Notes: a model not told the origin generated them from the sequence alone. Positions 30,357 through 40,400 are shown, counted from the first letter of the stretch. The stretch is 48,185 bases of DNA from Bacteroidales bacterium UBA5072 (GCA_002415855.1 DIAS01000028.1:9743-57927), one strand, 5' to 3'. Translations and numbers: made by a program.

Positions 30357-32702
30357 ATGAAAATACTTGTCAGATTTCTACTGCCCCTGGTTGTTGCCTT
30401 CGTGTCATCCGGATCCTATGCACAAAATGCAAAACAATTCTATAAAACAGGCCTTACTTTTGTCAAGGCAGGCAATCACCAGGATGCCATTGACCAATTT
30501 ACAAAAGCGCTGGACCTTGATCCCGAATATGTGGATGCCTATATAGAACGGGCGCGTTCGTACGAGGCCAACGGTGATATAGAGAAAGCCGCCGCAGATA
30601 TGAAAAGGACACTGGCTTTTGATCAGAAGAATCCGGAACTGTTCTATGATGCAGCAAGGTTGAATTACAGCCTTGGCCATTATCAAAGCGCCCTTGACCT
30701 GGTGACCCATTGCACCCTGCTGGATAAGAAATCCGACGCTGCTTTCCGGCTTCTCGCGCAGATCCTGATTGCCCTGGAAGATTATTCCAATGCGCTTGTC
30801 GCTGTTGACAAAGCTTTAGGAATCAAGGACAATCCTGAGAATAACTTCTGCCGCGGCCAGGTTTATGAAAAAATGAAGAATTATAATCAGGCTGAGGCAG
30901 ATTACAGCAAAGCACTTGTCAAAAACGATATGTTTACTGAAGCCTATTTGGCCCTGGCAGCCCTGAGACTTCAGCTGAACAAAACAGCTGAAGCCATGGA
31001 TTGCTGTAATGCATTGCTGGCGAAAGAACCCGGAAACAAGGACGCACTCCTGATCCGGAGCCGGATCTATGCCAGGCAAACCGAGTACACAAAGGCCATT
31101 GATGACATCTCCCGGATCCTTTCAAGTGATCCGGACAACAAGGAAATGTACCTGATCCGTGGCAATTACTACCAGGAGTTCACCCAAAACCAGAATGCCA
31201 TCAATGATTATTCCAAAGCGCTGCTTATCGATCCAAAATACCCGGAACCAATCTATAAACGGGCTTATTCCTATGAGCAGGTGGGAGATTTTAAATCGGC
31301 CATCAAGGATTATGAGACCCTAACGCTGCTGTCATCAGCTGATGTGGTGGCCCAGCAGCACCTGAATGAGGCAAAAAAGCGGCTGTACGAATTGAACCGG
31401 GAATCTTCGGCGCCAAAGGTCAGTCTCCTTGAACCACAGGTATACGATGAGTCTACTCTTAAATTGGCCCAAAACAAAACCATCCTGTCCCTGAGGGGTA
31501 AGATTATGGATGACAGTGAGATCGGCTCCGTATTGATCAATAAAAGACCGGCAACCTTTTTTAAAAGCGGCGATAATTATGAATTTACCGCTGATGTGGA
31601 TATTGCCGTCACAGATTTCATTACCATTGCTGCAACCGATGTATACGACAATACCAGGAGCATCCAGTTCTTCATTACCCGCACCGAGATTGATCCGCCG
31701 GTCGTTTCCATCCTGGCCCCTTATGCTTCGGATAACGGTGAAATATACCTGGATACAGACAATGCCAGCCTGTACATTGAAGGAAGCATCAACGATGAAA
31801 GCACCATCAAGTCGATACTGATTGACGGTGTGGCAGCCAGCTTCACGCTTGGAGACCTGAATCCCAGGTTTTCCGCCACGATCAACGTAGCCAACAAAAA
31901 CAAGTTCACGGTAACCGCCACCGACAATTATGATAATGACACCTCCCAGACCTTTGTGCTGAACCGTGAAGGCGTATCATTGCTCGAAGCAAATCCGATG
32001 GGACGCACCTGGGTAATCTTCATCGAGAATTCAAACTACGAAACTTTCCCCAGCCTTGACGGACCGTCCAAAGACGTTACCATGATGAGGTCGGCACTGG
32101 CCCGCTACGATATCCACAAACTGATCCACAAACAGGACATGACCAAGAAAGAAATGGAGCGGTTCTTCTCCATTGAGCTCAGGGACCTTCTCAAGAGCAA
32201 CAAGGTCAATGCTCTGCTGATCTGGTATGCCGGACATGGAAAATTCATCAATGAAACAGGCTATTGGATCCCCGTAGATGCCAAGCGAGATGATGAATTC
32301 ACCTATTACAACCTGAATGCCCTGCGGGCTTCGCTGCAATCCTATGCCAGTTATATAACGCATAACCTGGTGATCACCGATGCCTGTGAATCTGGCCCCA
32401 CATTTTATCAGGCCATGCGCGACGCTCCCAGAGAGAGGAACTGCAACGACTGGGAAGCCGTTAAGTTCAAGTCATCCCAGGTATTCTCATCAGCGGGATA
32501 TGAACTGGCTGTTGACAACTCCGTGTTTACCAGGACGTTTGCCAATACCCTGGCCAATAACCCAAATGCCTGCATCCCTATAGAGACCATCGTCAACAAA
32601 GTGAATCTGGCAGTAACCCAAAGCAACCAGCAAAAGCCGATGTTCGGCAAGATAACCGGGTTGCAGGACGAAGACGGCACTTTCTTTTTCATGTCGAAAT
32701 AA
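30357..32702 (+). CDS. Exported TPR protein with caspase-fold (C14-like) protease domain
   Basis: The 781-aa protein has a signal peptide (to ~SYAQ, residue 22). About eight TPR units follow (residues ~25-335; first AKQFYKTGLTFVKAGNHQDA). Two Ig-like or invasin-type beta domains come next (about 345-545; the VSILAPYASDNGEIYLDTDN type). A caspase-like domain ends the protein (~555-781). The catalytic dyad is intact: His627 in WYAGHGKF and Cys677 in ITDACESG. Typical caspase-fold features FIENSNYETFPSLDGPSKDV and FSSAGYELAVDNSVFTRTF are present. It should act in the periplasm or outside the cell. The next gene (SpoIIE phosphatase) starts 11 bp after the stop, so the two are co-transcribed; a shared signalling or stress pathway is inferred. 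Confidence 0.9.
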   Translation: MKILVRFLLPLVVAFVSSGSYAQNAKQFYKTGLTFVKAGNHQDAIDQFTKALDLDPEYVDAYIERARSYEANGDIEKAAADMKRTLAFDQKNPELFYDAARLNYSLGHYQSALDLVTHCTLLDKKSDAAFRLLAQILIALEDYSNALVAVDKALGIKDNPENNFCRGQVYEKMKNYNQAEADYSKALVKNDMFTEAYLALAALRLQLNKTAEAMDCCNALLAKEPGNKDALLIRSRIYARQTEYTKAIDDISRILSSDPDNKEMYLIRGNYYQEFTQNQNAINDYSKALLIDPKYPEPIYKRAYSYEQVGDFKSAIKDYETLTLLSSADVVAQQHLNEAKKRLYELNRESSAPKVSLLEPQVYDESTLKLAQNKTILSLRGKIMDDSEIGSVLINKRPATFFKSGDNYEFTADVDIAVTDFITIAATDVYDNTRSIQFFITRTEIDPPVVSILAPYASDNGEIYLDTDNASLYIEGSINDESTIKSILIDGVAASFTLGDLNPRFSATINVANKNKFTVTATDNYDNDTSQTFVLNREGVSLLEANPMGRTWVIFIENSNYETFPSLDGPSKDVTMMRSALARYDIHKLIHKQDMTKKEMERFFSIELRDLLKSNKVNALLIWYAGHGKFINETGYWIPVDAKRDDEFTYYNLNALRASLQSYASYITHNLVITDACESGPTFYQAMRDAPRERNCNDWEAVKFKSSQVFSSAGYELAVDNSVFTRTFANTLANNPNACIPIETIVNKVNLAVTQSNQQKPMFGKITGLQDEDGTFFFMSK

Positions 32703-32713
32703 TAGCCCCCATC

Positions 32714-35700
32714 TTGAAAGCCCGTCACTTCATTTTTTTGGCATTTTGCCTTGGCATCACAACAACCTCAGGGCTTTTTGCCCAGACCTATTTTTTTGAC
32801 AATTACAGCACACCCCAGGATTTTGAGTCGAAAGTATATGCTATTGTTCAGGATAAACAACATTATGTATGGCTTGGGACCCAGACCGGCGTGTCAAAAT
32901 TCGACGGGAAGGTCTTCATCCCCTATTCTGCTGAAGATGGCCTTGCACAGGGGGCCGTCAGGGTGCTTTTTCTCGACGGGGACGATGTTCTCTGGATGGG
33001 TCATGAAGGAGGCGGAATAACACGGTATAACGGGAGATCATTTGAAAGGCTTTCAACAATTGATACGTTAATACGGTCAAATATTACATCCATCAGCCAG
33101 GATCAGGACAACCAGATATGGATCACCACAGAACTGAACGGGGCATTGCGGGTCAAGAACCCCCGCGAACCGTCGGGATTTCTCGAATTTGAGCATTACC
33201 TGAAAGGGGAAAGCCTGGGTGACCAGGTTTTCAACAGCCTGGCGACATCGACCGGTGACCTTTTCTTTATGACCAATGCCGGTATTAAGAAATACAACAA
33301 GCCCGGCAATTCCTTTGAAACATATGCTCCCAAAGGAATGTTCACCTTCTTCTTGACAATCGTCATGTTCGAAGACCACCAGGGAAACCTTTGGTTCGGA
33401 ACACACAACGGTGGACTGTCAAAACTGGACCCCGTCAGCAACAAATTTACTTTTTTTGAGACTCGCAATGGCCTGGCCTGTAATTTTGTGACCTCCATAA
33501 TGGAAGACAGGCACGGTAACATCTGGGTAGGACACTGGAAGGACGATATCAATGCAGGTGGTATCAGCAGGATCAGTCCTGACGGAAATATCAAGATCTA
33601 CAACACTTCCAACGGACTTCATGACGACCATGTATGGACCATCAGGGAGGACGAAGAAGGTAATATCCTCGTAGGGACAACGGATCAGGGCCTTGATATT
33701 TACAAGGGTGAGAAGTTCCTGAACTTCTCAACCAAGGATGGCCTGTTGCATAACCAGGTAAATGCCGTAATTGAGGATTCACAAGGACAGATTTGGTTCG
33801 GTACCAGCCAGGGAATTTCTGTTTATGCCGGTGAGGGTAAAAGGTCATCCTTCGTGCATTATACTGAATCGAACAAGTTCATCAGTGATCAGATCCGTTT
33901 CTTTAAAAAAGACAAAAACAACAATATCTGGATCGGGACTGCCGATCAGGGGGTGATGTTCTATAATACTGCCCGCAAACAATTCCTTACCCACACACGG
34001 GTAAACAGTTCAATCTCCTATCCCATCCTGTCGAAAGGTATCACAGCTCTTGAAATAGGCAGCGAGGGCCATTTGTGGACCGGAACTGTCGAAGGTCTCG
34101 TGGAATATGATATCTCCAGGGATGCCTTTATTGCAACCTATACACAAAGTTCAGGACTGGCAGGTAATTTTATCACAGCTTTATATGCCGATTCGAAAGG
34201 CAACCTGTGGATCGGTTCTGACAGGAAAATGGGACTGACACGGTACCGCAATGGTACCTTTACCCCTGTAAAGGCACTGGATGGTGTAAAACCCACATGC
34301 CTTACGGAGGATAAAACAGGAAGACTTTGGGTAGGTACCGAATCGAAAGGAGTCCTGCTTCTTGTGAACGATTCCGTTACAGCCTACGGCACAAAGGAGG
34401 GGTTATTGTCCAATCTGGTCAATGTGCTTGCCTGCGACGCGGACAATAACATCTATGTAGGTACCAACCGTGGTTTGAATGTAATTGACCACAAACACCA
34501 TAAAATCCTGACTTATACCCGCAGGGTGGGGTTTACCGGTATTGAGACCAGGAACAATGCGTGGTACATGGACAGCAAAGGGTATTTGTGGCTGGGTACC
34601 GCCAACGGTGCCATGAAGTGTGATATGAAGCTCCTTTCCGGCGAAAATTCCGGGGAACCCAGGGTGGAGATCAGCAAGATGCTGGTTAAAGGACTTTCAA
34701 CCGAAATGAAACGTGGTAAAAGGCTTTCAAGCGGTGAAAACGATATTGCCTTTACCTTCATCAGCATCTCCCTTTCCAATCCGGAGGGGATCACTTACCA
34801 GGTAATGCTGCAGGGATTGCACGATACCTGGATCGATCAGAAAGATGACAATTCTATTGTTTTCAACAAGTTGCAGCCCGGCCGGTATACCTTTATGGTA
34901 AGGGCACGGAACGATCAGGGCATTTGGACTTCCACTCCTGCCAGTTACAGCTTCAGGATACTGCCTCCGTTTTACCAGCGGGGATATTTCATCATTTCCG
35001 TGATAATCCTCACGTTGGCGTCGATCATCGCCTATATCAGAATCAGGGAAAGAAACCTGCTGCAGGAAAAGAAAATTCTTGAAGACAGGGTGCATGAACG
35101 TACCCAGGCACTGTCAGTGGCCAATGAAGAACTTTCCATGAGAAACCGTGACATCATGGATAGCATCACCTATGCCAAACGGATACAATTCGCCATCCTG
35201 CCGCCTGATATACCTTTTGACAAGACCTTTATCCTGTTCAGACCCAAGGATATTGTAAGCGGTGACTTTTACTGGATGAATTCAGTTGGCGGCCGTGAAT
35301 TTCTGATCGCCGTGGATTGCACCGGCCACGGAGTACCAGGTGCATTCATGTCGTTCATCGGATTCACCTCACTCAATAAGATCATTATTGAACAGGGGAT
35401 TTACAAACCATCTGCCATTCTTGACCATTTGAATGAAGAGGTTGCCATCAACCTTCACCAGAAAGGCGAAGACATTGTAAATGACGGTATGGATGTTGCC
35501 CTGGCCTGCTATACACCTGCAACAGGCATATTGGAGTATGCAGGAGCCTTCAACCCACTTATCATTGTAAGGAAAGGTGAGGTAATTGAGATCAAGGCGG
35601 ATCGCTTTGCTATCGGACGGGCTACCGGGAAAGAGAAGACCTTCACCAACCATGAAATTAAACTGGAAAGACAGGATAACCTCTACATATTTTCTGATGG

Positions 35701-35887
35701 TTATGCCGACCAGTTCGGCGGTGCCCACGGGAAAAAATTCAAAACTTCCGTGCTGAAGGAACTCCTCGCCAGCATCAGTGATTTGCCGGCAGATAACCAG
35801 AAGGAAGTGCTCGAACGCACTTTCGAAGACTGGAAAATTAACCAGGAACAGATTGATGATGTGCTGATCGTAGGAAGGAAGTTCTGA
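32714..35887 (+). CDS. Membrane sensor with beta-propeller ectodomain and SpoIIE/PP2C phosphatase
   Basis: The 1057-aa protein starts at TTG 32714 with a signal peptide (FLAFCLGITTTSGLFAQ). Residues ~40-660 hold ~14 propeller repeats of the two-component-regulator type (DKNNNIWIGT, SQGQIWFGTSQGI, DSKGNLWIGS), forming two seven-bladed propellers. A Y_Y_Y domain (~690-755, ending YTFMVRARN) follows, then a TM segment (GYFIISVIILTLASIIAYI), a coiled coil with the usual SITYAKRIQFAILPP linker, and a SpoIIE PP2C domain. In the latter, DCTGHGVPGAFMS (Asp868), FSDGYADQFGG and IDDVLIVG mark the metal site. No histidine kinase is present: the sensor feeds a phosphatase. It is co-transcribed with the TPR-caspase gene and converges with dxs, stop next to stop. 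Confidence 0.92.
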   Translation: MKARHFIFLAFCLGITTTSGLFAQTYFFDNYSTPQDFESKVYAIVQDKQHYVWLGTQTGVSKFDGKVFIPYSAEDGLAQGAVRVLFLDGDDVLWMGHEGGGITRYNGRSFERLSTIDTLIRSNITSISQDQDNQIWITTELNGALRVKNPREPSGFLEFEHYLKGESLGDQVFNSLATSTGDLFFMTNAGIKKYNKPGNSFETYAPKGMFTFFLTIVMFEDHQGNLWFGTHNGGLSKLDPVSNKFTFFETRNGLACNFVTSIMEDRHGNIWVGHWKDDINAGGISRISPDGNIKIYNTSNGLHDDHVWTIREDEEGNILVGTTDQGLDIYKGEKFLNFSTKDGLLHNQVNAVIEDSQGQIWFGTSQGISVYAGEGKRSSFVHYTESNKFISDQIRFFKKDKNNNIWIGTADQGVMFYNTARKQFLTHTRVNSSISYPILSKGITALEIGSEGHLWTGTVEGLVEYDISRDAFIATYTQSSGLAGNFITALYADSKGNLWIGSDRKMGLTRYRNGTFTPVKALDGVKPTCLTEDKTGRLWVGTESKGVLLLVNDSVTAYGTKEGLLSNLVNVLACDADNNIYVGTNRGLNVIDHKHHKILTYTRRVGFTGIETRNNAWYMDSKGYLWLGTANGAMKCDMKLLSGENSGEPRVEISKMLVKGLSTEMKRGKRLSSGENDIAFTFISISLSNPEGITYQVMLQGLHDTWIDQKDDNSIVFNKLQPGRYTFMVRARNDQGIWTSTPASYSFRILPPFYQRGYFIISVIILTLASIIAYIRIRERNLLQEKKILEDRVHERTQALSVANEELSMRNRDIMDSITYAKRIQFAILPPDIPFDKTFILFRPKDIVSGDFYWMNSVGGREFLIAVDCTGHGVPGAFMSFIGFTSLNKIIIEQGIYKPSAILDHLNEEVAINLHQKGEDIVNDGMDVALACYTPATGILEYAGAFNPLIIVRKGEVIEIKADRFAIGRATGKEKTFTNHEIKLERQDNLYIFSDGYADQFGGAHGKKFKTSVLKELLASISDLPADNQKEVLERTFEDWKINQEQIDDVLIVGRKF

Positions 35888-37816
35888 TCAACCGACTTTT
35901 GAGAGGACCCTTGGCTTAACCATCGATTTTACCGCCCTGTAAATACCTTCCGCATCAAAACCGCACTGTTTGTACAGTTCTGCCTGAGTGCCATGGTCGA
36001 CAAAGGTATCGGGTACCCCCAGCCGCTTCACATTGGCCTGGTATCCGTTATCGGTCATGAATTCGACAACAGCACTGCCAAAACCACCTGATATTACGCC
36101 ATCTTCGACGGTGATAATATTCTTGAAATTCTTGAATATCGCATGCAGGCATTCGCTGTCCATTGGTTTGACGTACCTCATGTCCCAGTGCTCCGCTTCA
36201 ATATGTTCCTGATCGAGTCTCATCAGGGCTTCACTTGCCATATTACCTGCATGGCCTATGGTCAGCACGGCAATGTCCTTCCCGGGTTTCACCATCCTGG
36301 CCTTTCCGATACCGATCTCCCTGAGCGGCTTTTTCCAGTCGGTCATGCTGCCCTTACCCCTTGGATAACGGATGGCTATGGTTCCATGGTTTTTTAATTG
36401 CGCCGTAAACATCATGTTACGCAATTCCTCCTCATTCATGGGAGCGCAGATTATGATGTTCGGAATGCATCGCAGGTAAGCAATATCAAATACACCCTGG
36501 TGTGTGGCGCCATCGGTACCGACGATACCGCCGCGATCGAGGCAGAATACCACCGGGAGCTTCTGAAGGGCAACATCGTGTATGATCTGGTCATACGCCC
36601 GTTGCATGAAGGAAGAATAGATATTGCAAAAAGGGATCATACCTTGCGTGGCCAGGCCTGCAGAAAAGGTTACGGCATGCTGTTCTGCGATCCCCACATC
36701 AAAAGCCCGCTCGGGCATTTCATCCATCATGATCTTGAGCGAACATCCTGTTGGCATGGCGGGTGTGATACCCACAATTTTATCGTTCTGCCGGGCGAGC
36801 TCCAGCAAGGTATAACCAAAAACATCCTGGTAAAGCGGGGGCTCCGGGCTGCTGCCGCGTGTACCAACCAGTTCTCCTGTCTCACGGTTGAATTTTCCGG
36901 GCGCATGATAAACCGTCTGGTTCAGCTCTGCCAGTGGAAATCCCTTACCTTTCACCGTGCGCAGGTGTAAAAGTTTGGGACCGGGGATGTTCTTCATATC
37001 ATAGAGCAATTCCGTCAGGTGCATTACATCATGGCCGTCGACCGGACCGAAATACCTGAATTTCAGCGCTTCAAACAGGTTACTCTGGTGCATGAGGGCT
37101 GATTTGAGGCCGTTTTCAAGCTTCTGTGCATATTCCCTGGCGTGGGGCGCTATTTTATTGATCTTGCCGAACAGGTGCCACAACTCGCTCTTGACCTTGT
37201 TGTAGGTCCTTGATGTGGTGATGTCGGTGAGATATTCCTTAAGAGCGCCGGTATTGGGATCAATGGCAATATTGTTGTCATTGAGGATAACCAGCAGGTC
37301 TGTATTTTCCGTTCCGGCATTGTTCAGTCCCTCGAAGGCCAGTCCACCGGTCATGGAACCATCGCCAATGATGGCAACAACGTTTCTTTTGATCCCCTGA
37401 AGGCGGTCGGCAACTGCAATTCCCAGCGCGGCGGATATGGAAGTGGACGAATGACCCGTTCCAAAGGCGTCATATTCACTTTCACTCATGCGCGGAAAAC
37501 CGCTGATCCCGTTCAGCTGGCGATTGGTATGGAATACTGACTTGCGGCCGGTGAGAATTTTGTGTCCATATGCCTGGTGACCCACATCCCAGATCAGGGC
37601 ATCGTGCGGAGTATCGTAAATATAATGCAGGGCAATGGTAAGTTCAACCACTCCCAGGCTGGCTCCCAGATGACCCGGGTTGGATGAGCACATATCAATG
37701 ATGAACTGCCTCAGTTCATCACATACCTGGGGAAGCTGCTCCCGATCAAGTTTTCTAAGATCTGCGGGATATGTAATCTGATCCAGAAGTCGCTGTTCCT
37801 TGTTGAATTCCATCAT
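35888..37816 (-). CDS. dxs: 1-deoxy-D-xylulose-5-phosphate synthase
   Basis: Makes DXP from pyruvate and glyceraldehyde-3-phosphate, the entry step to MEP isoprenoid and thiamine/pyridoxal synthesis. The 642-aa enzyme shows the ThDP-binding GDGSMTGGLAFEGLNNAG...NDNN segment, GHSSTSISAALGIA, DVGHQAYGHKILTGR, the catalytic Glu region VGIAEQHAVTFSAGLA and the late GGFGSAVVEF. The stop is directly adjacent to the SpoIIE gene stop with no spacer, so no terminator can lie between them. A TAACTTTG promoter box lies upstream at 37874-37881. Confidence 0.96.
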   Translation of the reverse strand: MMEFNKEQRLLDQITYPADLRKLDREQLPQVCDELRQFIIDMCSSNPGHLGASLGVVELTIALHYIYDTPHDALIWDVGHQAYGHKILTGRKSVFHTNRQLNGISGFPRMSESEYDAFGTGHSSTSISAALGIAVADRLQGIKRNVVAIIGDGSMTGGLAFEGLNNAGTENTDLLVILNDNNIAIDPNTGALKEYLTDITTSRTYNKVKSELWHLFGKINKIAPHAREYAQKLENGLKSALMHQSNLFEALKFRYFGPVDGHDVMHLTELLYDMKNIPGPKLLHLRTVKGKGFPLAELNQTVYHAPGKFNRETGELVGTRGSSPEPPLYQDVFGYTLLELARQNDKIVGITPAMPTGCSLKIMMDEMPERAFDVGIAEQHAVTFSAGLATQGMIPFCNIYSSFMQRAYDQIIHDVALQKLPVVFCLDRGGIVGTDGATHQGVFDIAYLRCIPNIIICAPMNEEELRNMMFTAQLKNHGTIAIRYPRGKGSMTDWKKPLREIGIGKARMVKPGKDIAVLTIGHAGNMASEALMRLDQEHIEAEHWDMRYVKPMDSECLHAIFKNFKNIITVEDGVISGGFGSAVVEFMTDNGYQANVKRLGVPDTFVDHGTQAELYKQCGFDAEGIYRAVKSMVKPRVLSKVG

Positions 37817-37873
37817 CCTGGGACCTCACCTTTGTAGTATGAAAACCAGAATAAAAGCTGGTTTCAAGTGGGG

Positions 37874-37881
37874 CAAAGTTA
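37874..37881 (-). promoter_or_regulatory. Promoter -7 box of dxs
   Basis: TAACTTTG on the minus strand, 58 nt before the dxs start, in a very AT-rich stretch shared with the divergent OmpA-like gene. No clear TTG at -33. Confidence 0.45.
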
Positions 37882-37959
37882 ATAATTAATTGCTTAATTA
37901 GTTTGTATATATTGACAAGCGTACTAATTTCGGAGGCTAAGGTATTAATCAAATTCACG

Positions 37960-38892
37960 ATGAAAAAGTCGACTATTCTGCTCCTCTTTACCATTTCGAT
38001 GGTTTCCTGCGTACCCCCCACCAAATTCAAATCGCTGCAGTCGGAGGCCCTTACCTGCCAGGAGGAGAACAATCTCCTGAAAGCCGAGCATGAGCAACTG
38101 ACTGTGGAAAACAAGGAAATAAAAGGACATCTGGCTATGCTTGAGAAAGATATGGACCGAGCAGCCAGGGATACCGTTAAGTGGAAAGAGGAAGTGTCCC
38201 GTTTGGAAAGGCAGACGCGACAGCTAAACAATGATTACAGTGATCTGCAGGAGGCCCAGCAGGCCCTGTTAAAGGGGAGCGAAGTGGAAATCAGGCGGTT
38301 GATGGCCGATTTACAGGTAGCCCAGAAGGATCTGCAAAAGCGTGAGGTTGAGCTCGAGGCCCGGAATGCCCGCCTGACGCAGCTTGAAGAGGTGCTGCAA
38401 CAGCAGCAGGCTGGTCTTGTTTCATTGAAAAAGAAAGTATCGGACGCGTTGCTCGGGTTTGAGAACCAGGGACTGACGGTTGCCCAGAAAAACGGGAAAG
38501 TCTTTGTTTCGCTTGAAGAAAAGCTGTTGTTCAAAAGTGGCAGCACAGCTGTGGATCCCAAAGGTGCCGATGCACTCAGGAAACTTGCGAAAGTACTGGA
38601 ACAGAATCCCGACATCAATGTAATGATAGAAGGTCATACGGATGACGTTCCGGTAATTCCGGGCTCAACCTTCAAGGATAACTGGGATTTGAGCGTTCTG
38701 CGGGCCACCTCGATCGTCAGAATAATTCTGGAAGGTTCAACCATCAATCCGCAACGGTTGACTACCGCCGGACGAAGCCAGTATCAGCCAGTAGATACTG
38801 GGAAAAACTCCGAAGCCCGCCAGAAAAACCGCCGGACGGAGATCATCTTATCACCTAAGCTGGATGAGCTGTATAAGCTGGTTGGGGATTAG
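37960..38892 (+). CDS. OmpA-family lipoprotein with coiled coil
   Basis: The 310-aa product begins M-K-K-S-T-I-L-L with a lipoprotein signal (ISMVSC, Cys ~17). Residues ~25-175 form a long coiled coil with repeated Leu/Glu/Lys heptads (ERQTRQLNNDYSDLQEAQQALL and neighbours, given here only in part). Residues ~190-305 are an OmpA-like peptidoglycan-binding domain: LLFKSGSTAVDPKG, INVMIEGHTDDVP, WDLSVLRATSIVRI and NRRTEIILSP. It should tether the outer membrane to the cell wall. ATG 37960 is chosen; the open frame to 37903 would put the signal too far inside. It is divergent from dxs. Confidence 0.9.
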   Translation: MKKSTILLLFTISMVSCVPPTKFKSLQSEALTCQEENNLLKAEHEQLTVENKEIKGHLAMLEKDMDRAARDTVKWKEEVSRLERQTRQLNNDYSDLQEAQQALLKGSEVEIRRLMADLQVAQKDLQKREVELEARNARLTQLEEVLQQQQAGLVSLKKKVSDALLGFENQGLTVAQKNGKVFVSLEEKLLFKSGSTAVDPKGADALRKLAKVLEQNPDINVMIEGHTDDVPVIPGSTFKDNWDLSVLRATSIVRIILEGSTINPQRLTTAGRSQYQPVDTGKNSEARQKNRRTEIILSPKLDELYKLVGD

Positions 38893-38924
38893 GCTGTCAG
38901 ACTGCGCAACTGCGCCACTTTTCC

Positions 38925-39488
38925 CTACACCGTCATAATATCCTTCTCTTTCGCGGCAACAATAACATCCGTTTTCCGGATGTACTCGTCGGTCATGTGC
39001 TGTACCTTCTCCTGCGATTCCATTTCAATATCCTCAGGGAGGCCGTTCTTCTGAAGTTTTTTTAGCTCTTCATTGGCGTCCCGTCGTGCATTCCTGATGC
39101 TTACCTTTGTGTTTTCACCCAGCATCTTCACCTGTTTTACAAGGTTTTTGCGTCTTTCTTCAGTAAGCGGAGGTATGTTCAGCCTGATGATTTCACCGTT
39201 GTTCATTGGTGTCAGTCCAATGTTGGCATACAATATAGCTTTTTCAATAATGGTCAGCATTGTTTTTTCCCACGGCTGAACCACGATGGTCTTGGCATCG
39301 GGTGTGCCGATATTGGAAACCTGTGATAGCGGTGTTACGGCACCATAATAATCTACGGTAATACCGTCAAGAATCGCAGGGGAAGCCTTACCGGCACGTA
39401 CATGCATCAGTTCATCCTCAAGATGCCTGATGGCTTTATCCATTTTTTCCTGAGCGACTTCTTCGCAAAATCTTGCTTCTTCTTCCAT
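38925..39488 (-). CDS. frr: Ribosome recycling factor
   Basis: The 187-aa protein dismantles the post-termination ribosome with EF-G. It is recognised by HLEDELMHVRAGKASPAILDGITVDYYG, TPLSQVSNIGTPDAKTIVVQPWE, NIPPLTEERRKNLVKQVKMLGE and the C-terminal MTDEYIRKTDVIVAAKEKDIMTV. It is downstream of pyrH on the same strand, 170 bp away, the usual pyrH-frr order. The gene ends only 32 bp from the OmpA gene stop, on the opposite strand. Confidence 0.96.
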   Translation of the reverse strand: MEEEARFCEEVAQEKMDKAIRHLEDELMHVRAGKASPAILDGITVDYYGAVTPLSQVSNIGTPDAKTIVVQPWEKTMLTIIEKAILYANIGLTPMNNGEIIRLNIPPLTEERRKNLVKQVKMLGENTKVSIRNARRDANEELKKLQKNGLPEDIEMESQEKVQHMTDEYIRKTDVIVAAKEKDIMTV

Positions 39489-39593
39489 CGGATAAGGGAT
39501 TTGAAGGTAACGGAAACAAATTTAGGATTTTGGATTAAAATTTCAATCAATCGCAGATATTTTCTGAGGAAATATTATTGGTGACAGTTTATG

Positions 39594-39650
39594 CTTCGAC
39601 TCCGCTCAGCTTAACAGAGAGACCGCACGACTGCACGACTGCCTGACTAC
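39594..39650. repeat. Short copy of the 8-bp repeat with its leader
   Basis: CTTCGACTCCGCTCAGC is followed by GACCGCAC-GACTGCAC-GACTGCCT-GACT, the same leader and units as 20572-20682. It ends at the pyrH stop, just as the larger array ends at the mutB stop. A faint third copy (GACTGCGCAACTGCGC) lies near 38899 after the OmpA gene. Confidence 0.75.
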
Positions 39651-39658
39651 TTTTACTA

Positions 39659-40372
39659 CTAATTATGTATTAACGTTCCCACGCCATCCCCTTCCAACAC
39701 CTTTCTCAGGTTCCCGGCTTTGTTCATGTCGAACACCAGGATGGGCAGGTTGTTTTCACGGCACATGGTAAAGGCCGTCAGGTCCATGATCTTCAATCCC
39801 TTGTTATAAGCTTCCTCGAATGTAATATCGGGATAGCGGAGTGCCCGGGGATCTTTTTCCGGATCCGCAGTGTACACCCCGTCGACCCGTGTTCCCTTCA
39901 GGATCACATTGGCCTCGATCTCCACTCCCCTTAAGGCTGCTGCCGTATCAGTGGTAAAAAACGGATTCCCTGTTCCAAAGGTGAAGATCAGTACATATCC
40001 CTGTGAGAACAACGTTTCAGTAAGTGTTTTGGTATAGCGCTCTGCTACCGGAAGCATTTCAATGGCAGTAAGTACACGGGCTTTACCACCTGCCTGGCTG
40101 ATAAAGGTCTGCAAAGCCAGTCCATTGATCACTGTTGCAAGCATTCCCATATAATCACCGGTCACCCGATCGAAACCACTTTTCTGACCGGAAAGTCCCC
40201 TGAAAATATTACCCCCGCCAATTACGACTCCAACCTGTGCTCCAAGATCCTGGATTTCTTTGATCTGTGCGGCGTATGATTCCAGGATGGATTCGTCGAG
40301 ACCCGATTTCTTCTCACCCATCAGGGCTTCCCCGCTTAATTTTAAAAGGACCCTTTTGTATTTTAATGCCAT
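39659..40372 (-). CDS. pyrH: UMP kinase
   Basis: The 237-aa hexameric enzyme phosphorylates UMP to UDP. Marks: KRVLLKLSGEALMG, QVGVVIGGGNIFRG, GDYMGMLATVINGLALQ, FTFGTGNPFFTTDTAAALR and GVYTADPEKDP. ATG 40372 is the start; the open frame runs back to 40432 through the tsf terminator. It probably forms a unit with frr. Confidence 0.96.
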   Translation of the reverse strand: MALKYKRVLLKLSGEALMGEKKSGLDESILESYAAQIKEIQDLGAQVGVVIGGGNIFRGLSGQKSGFDRVTGDYMGMLATVINGLALQTFISQAGGKARVLTAIEMLPVAERYTKTLTETLFSQGYVLIFTFGTGNPFFTTDTAAALRGVEIEANVILKGTRVDGVYTADPEKDPRALRYPDITFEEAYNKGLKIMDLTAFTMCRENNLPILVFDMNKAGNLRKVLEGDGVGTLIHN

Positions 40373-40400
40373 GTTTCGTTTTTTACTATCCTGCTGTAAA

